Assembly: GCA_949987705.1 (NCBI GenBank)
Contig: CATLJY010000107.1
Span: 1 to 64,000, forward strand
Reading direction: 5' to 3'
Source of the DNA: Thereva unica
Taxonomy: Eukaryota > Arthropoda > Insecta > Diptera > Therevidae
Length of the DNA stretch: 64,000 bases
The notes below the pieces were generated by a model that searched no databases, was not told the DNA's origin, and saw only the letters and a list, made by a program, of their open reading frames with translations. The position numbers and the translations under genes were made by a program. Below are positions 61,758-64,000 of the stretch, in pieces; within the stretch, counting starts at the first letter, position 1; each line of letters begins with the position of its first letter.

Positions 61758-64000
61758 ATTTGATGAATATAACTTAATTTCCATGAATAAAGTGAATTTA
61801 AGTTATTTTCGATGTATTTGATGAATATAACTTAATTTCGACGAATAAAGTGAATTTAAGTTATTTTGGATGTATTTGAAGAATGTAACTTAATTTCGAT
61901 GAATAAAGTGAATTTAAGTTATTTTGGACGTATTTGATGAATATAACTTAATTTCGAAGAATAAAGTGAATTTAAGTTATTTTGAATGTATTTGATGAAT
62001 ATAACTTAATTTCGACGAATAAAGTGAATTTAAGTTATTTTGGATGTATTTGAAGAATGTAACTTAATTTCGACGAATAAAGTGAATTTAAGTTATTTTG
62101 GATGTATTTGAAGAATGTAACTTAATTTCGACGAATAAAGTGAATTTAAGTTATTTTGGATGTATTTGAAGAATGTAACTTAATTTCGACGAATAAAGTG
62201 AATTTAAGTTATTTTGGATGTATTTGATGAATATAACTTAATTTCGACGAATAAAGTGAATTTAAGTTATTTTGGATGTATTTGATGAATATAACTTAAT
62301 TTCGACGAATAAAGTGAATTTAAGTTATTTTGGATGTATTTGAAGAATGTAACTTAATTTCGACGAATAAAGTGAATTTAAGTTATTTTGGATGTATTTG
62401 ATGAATATAACTTAATTTCGACGAATAAAGTGAATTTAAGTTATTTTGGATGTATTTGAAGAATGTAACTTAATTTCGACGAATAAAGTGAATTTAAGTT
62501 ATTTTGGATGTATTTGATGAATATAACTTAATTTCGACGAATAAAGTGAATTTAAGTTATTTTGGATGTATTTGATGAATATAACTTAATTTCGACGAAT
62601 AAAGTGAATTTAAGTTATTTTGGATGTATTTGATGAATATAACTTAATTTCGATGAATAAAGTGAATTTAAGCTATTTTTGATGAATATAACTTAATTTC
62701 GACGAAAAAAGTGAATTTAAGTTATTTTGGATGTATTTGATGAATATAACTTAATTTCGACGAATAAAGTGAATTTAAGTTATTTTGGATGTATTTGAAG
62801 AATGTAACTTAATTTCGACGAATAAAGTGAATTTAAGTTATTTTGGATGTATTTGATGAATATAACTTAATTTCGACGAATAAAGTGAATTTAAGTTATT
62901 TTGGATGTATTTGAAGAATGTAACTTAATTTCGACGAATAAAGTGAATTTAAGTTATTTTGGATGTATTTGATGAATATAACTTAATTTCGACGAATAAA
63001 GTGAATTTAAGTTATTTTGGATGTATTTGAAGAATGTAACTTAATTTCGACGAAAAAAGTGAATTTAAGTTATTTTGGATGTATTTGATGAATATAACTT
63101 AATTTCGACGAATAAAGTGAATTTAACTTATTTTGGATGTATTTGATGAATATAACTTAATTTCGATGAATAAAGTGAATTTAAGTTATTTTCGATGTAT
63201 TTGATGAATATAACTTAATTTCGACGAATAAAGTGAATTTAAGTTATTTTGGATCTATTTGATGAATATAACTTAATTTCGACGAATAAAGTGAATTTAA
63301 GTTATTTTGGATGTATTTGATGAATATAACTTAATTTCGATGAATAAAGTGAATTTAAGTTATTTTCGATGTATTTGATGAATATAACTTAATTTCGACG
63401 AATAAAGTGAATTTAAGATATTTTGGATGTATTTGAAGAATGTAACTTAATTTCGATGAATAAAGTGAATTTAAGTTATTTTCGATGTATTTGATGAATA
63501 TAACTTAATTTCGACGAAAAAAGTGAATTTAAGTTATTTTGGATGTATTTGATGAATATAACTTAATTTCGACGAATAAAGTGAATTTAAGTTATTTTGG
63601 ATGTATTTGATGAATATAACTTAATTTCGACGAAAAAAGTGAATTTAAGTTATTTTGGATGTATTTGATGAATATAACTTAATTTCGACGAATAAAGTGA
63701 ATTTAAGTTATTTTGGATGTATTTGAAGAATGTAACTTAATTTCGACGAATAAAGTGAATTTAAGTTATTTTGGATGTATTTGATGAATATAACTTAATT
63801 TCGACGAATAAAGTGGATTTAAGTTATTTTGGATGTATTTGATGAATATAACTTAATTTCGACGAATAAAGTGAATTTAAGTTATTTTGGATGTATTTGA
63901 TGAATATAACTTAATTTCGATGAATAAAGTGAATTTAAGTTATTTTCGATGTATTTGATGAATATAACTTAATTTCGACGAATAAAGTGAATTTAAGTTA
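61758..64000 (+). repeat. 58-bp satellite array, block 6
   Basis: About 39 monomers from the SINE to the window edge, where the array continues. It includes a shortened monomer near 62673 (AGCTATTTTTGATG, about 9 bp lost) and several CGAAAAAAGTG variants (62703, 63051, 63516, 63632). No genes. Confidence 0.98.

Noticed and set aside
1..64000. CRISPR array
   Set aside because: The period is similar, but the whole 58 bp is repeated, with no unique spacers, no cas genes and eukaryotic mobile elements inserted.
1..64000. Telomeric simple repeat
   Set aside because: The unit is 58 bp with no TTAGG/TTAGGG-type core; nothing places the array at a chromosome end.

Overview
This window is almost entirely one satellite DNA array. 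It carries no ordinary host gene that I can support. About 57 kb consists of a 58-bp monomer (roughly 22% GC in the commonest form) repeated head to tail in one orientation, near 985 copies. The array runs off both ends of the window. Five mobile-element insertions interrupt it. The two reverse-transcriptase LINEs (jockey/CR1-like organisation), a tRNA-derived SINE and two non-autonomous DNA transposons point to an animal nucleus, most likely an invertebrate and plausibly an arthropod. I cannot name the species, and the array could be pericentromeric, subtelomeric or interstitial heterochromatin.

Layout: 1-858 satellite; 859-2102 a 5'-truncated minus-strand LINE (LINE-A) with one premature stop; 2103-2704 satellite; 2705-3552 an 848-bp MITE with 16-bp terminal inverted repeats and a TTA target duplication; 3553-8975 satellite; 8976-9722 a 747-bp foldback MITE with 18-bp terminal repeats and a TTAA duplication; 9723-54500 about 45 kb of uninterrupted satellite; 54501-58011 a 3.5-kb minus-strand LINE (LINE-B) with an intact endonuclease-reverse transcriptase; 58012-61262 satellite; 61263-61757 a minus-strand SINE; 61758-64000 satellite.

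The array is not a simple monotone. Monomer variants follow a recurring order, giving a higher-order structure of about 53 to 73 monomers (3.0-4.2 kb). Larger events sit on top of this: a near-identical 5042-bp tandem duplication at about 25.8-35.9 kb, and an 8-10 kb duplication linking about 7.8-17.2 kb with 19.2-27.5 kb. The paralogous copies lack the MITEs, so empty sites inside this window date those insertions and define their target duplications.

The most interesting theme is how the retroelements and the satellite fit together. LINE-B and the SINE end in related 3' sequences before poly(A), so LINE-B's machinery is a candidate mobiliser of the SINE. Both inserted at the same bond of the monomer (GTA/TTTGA) in the same orientation, and LINE-A's 5' junction is at that position too. 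Several monomers carry 3-4-bp insertions at this same site. The monomer itself looks like an ancient dimer of a 29-bp unit and contains a dyad and an AATAAA hexamer in every copy.
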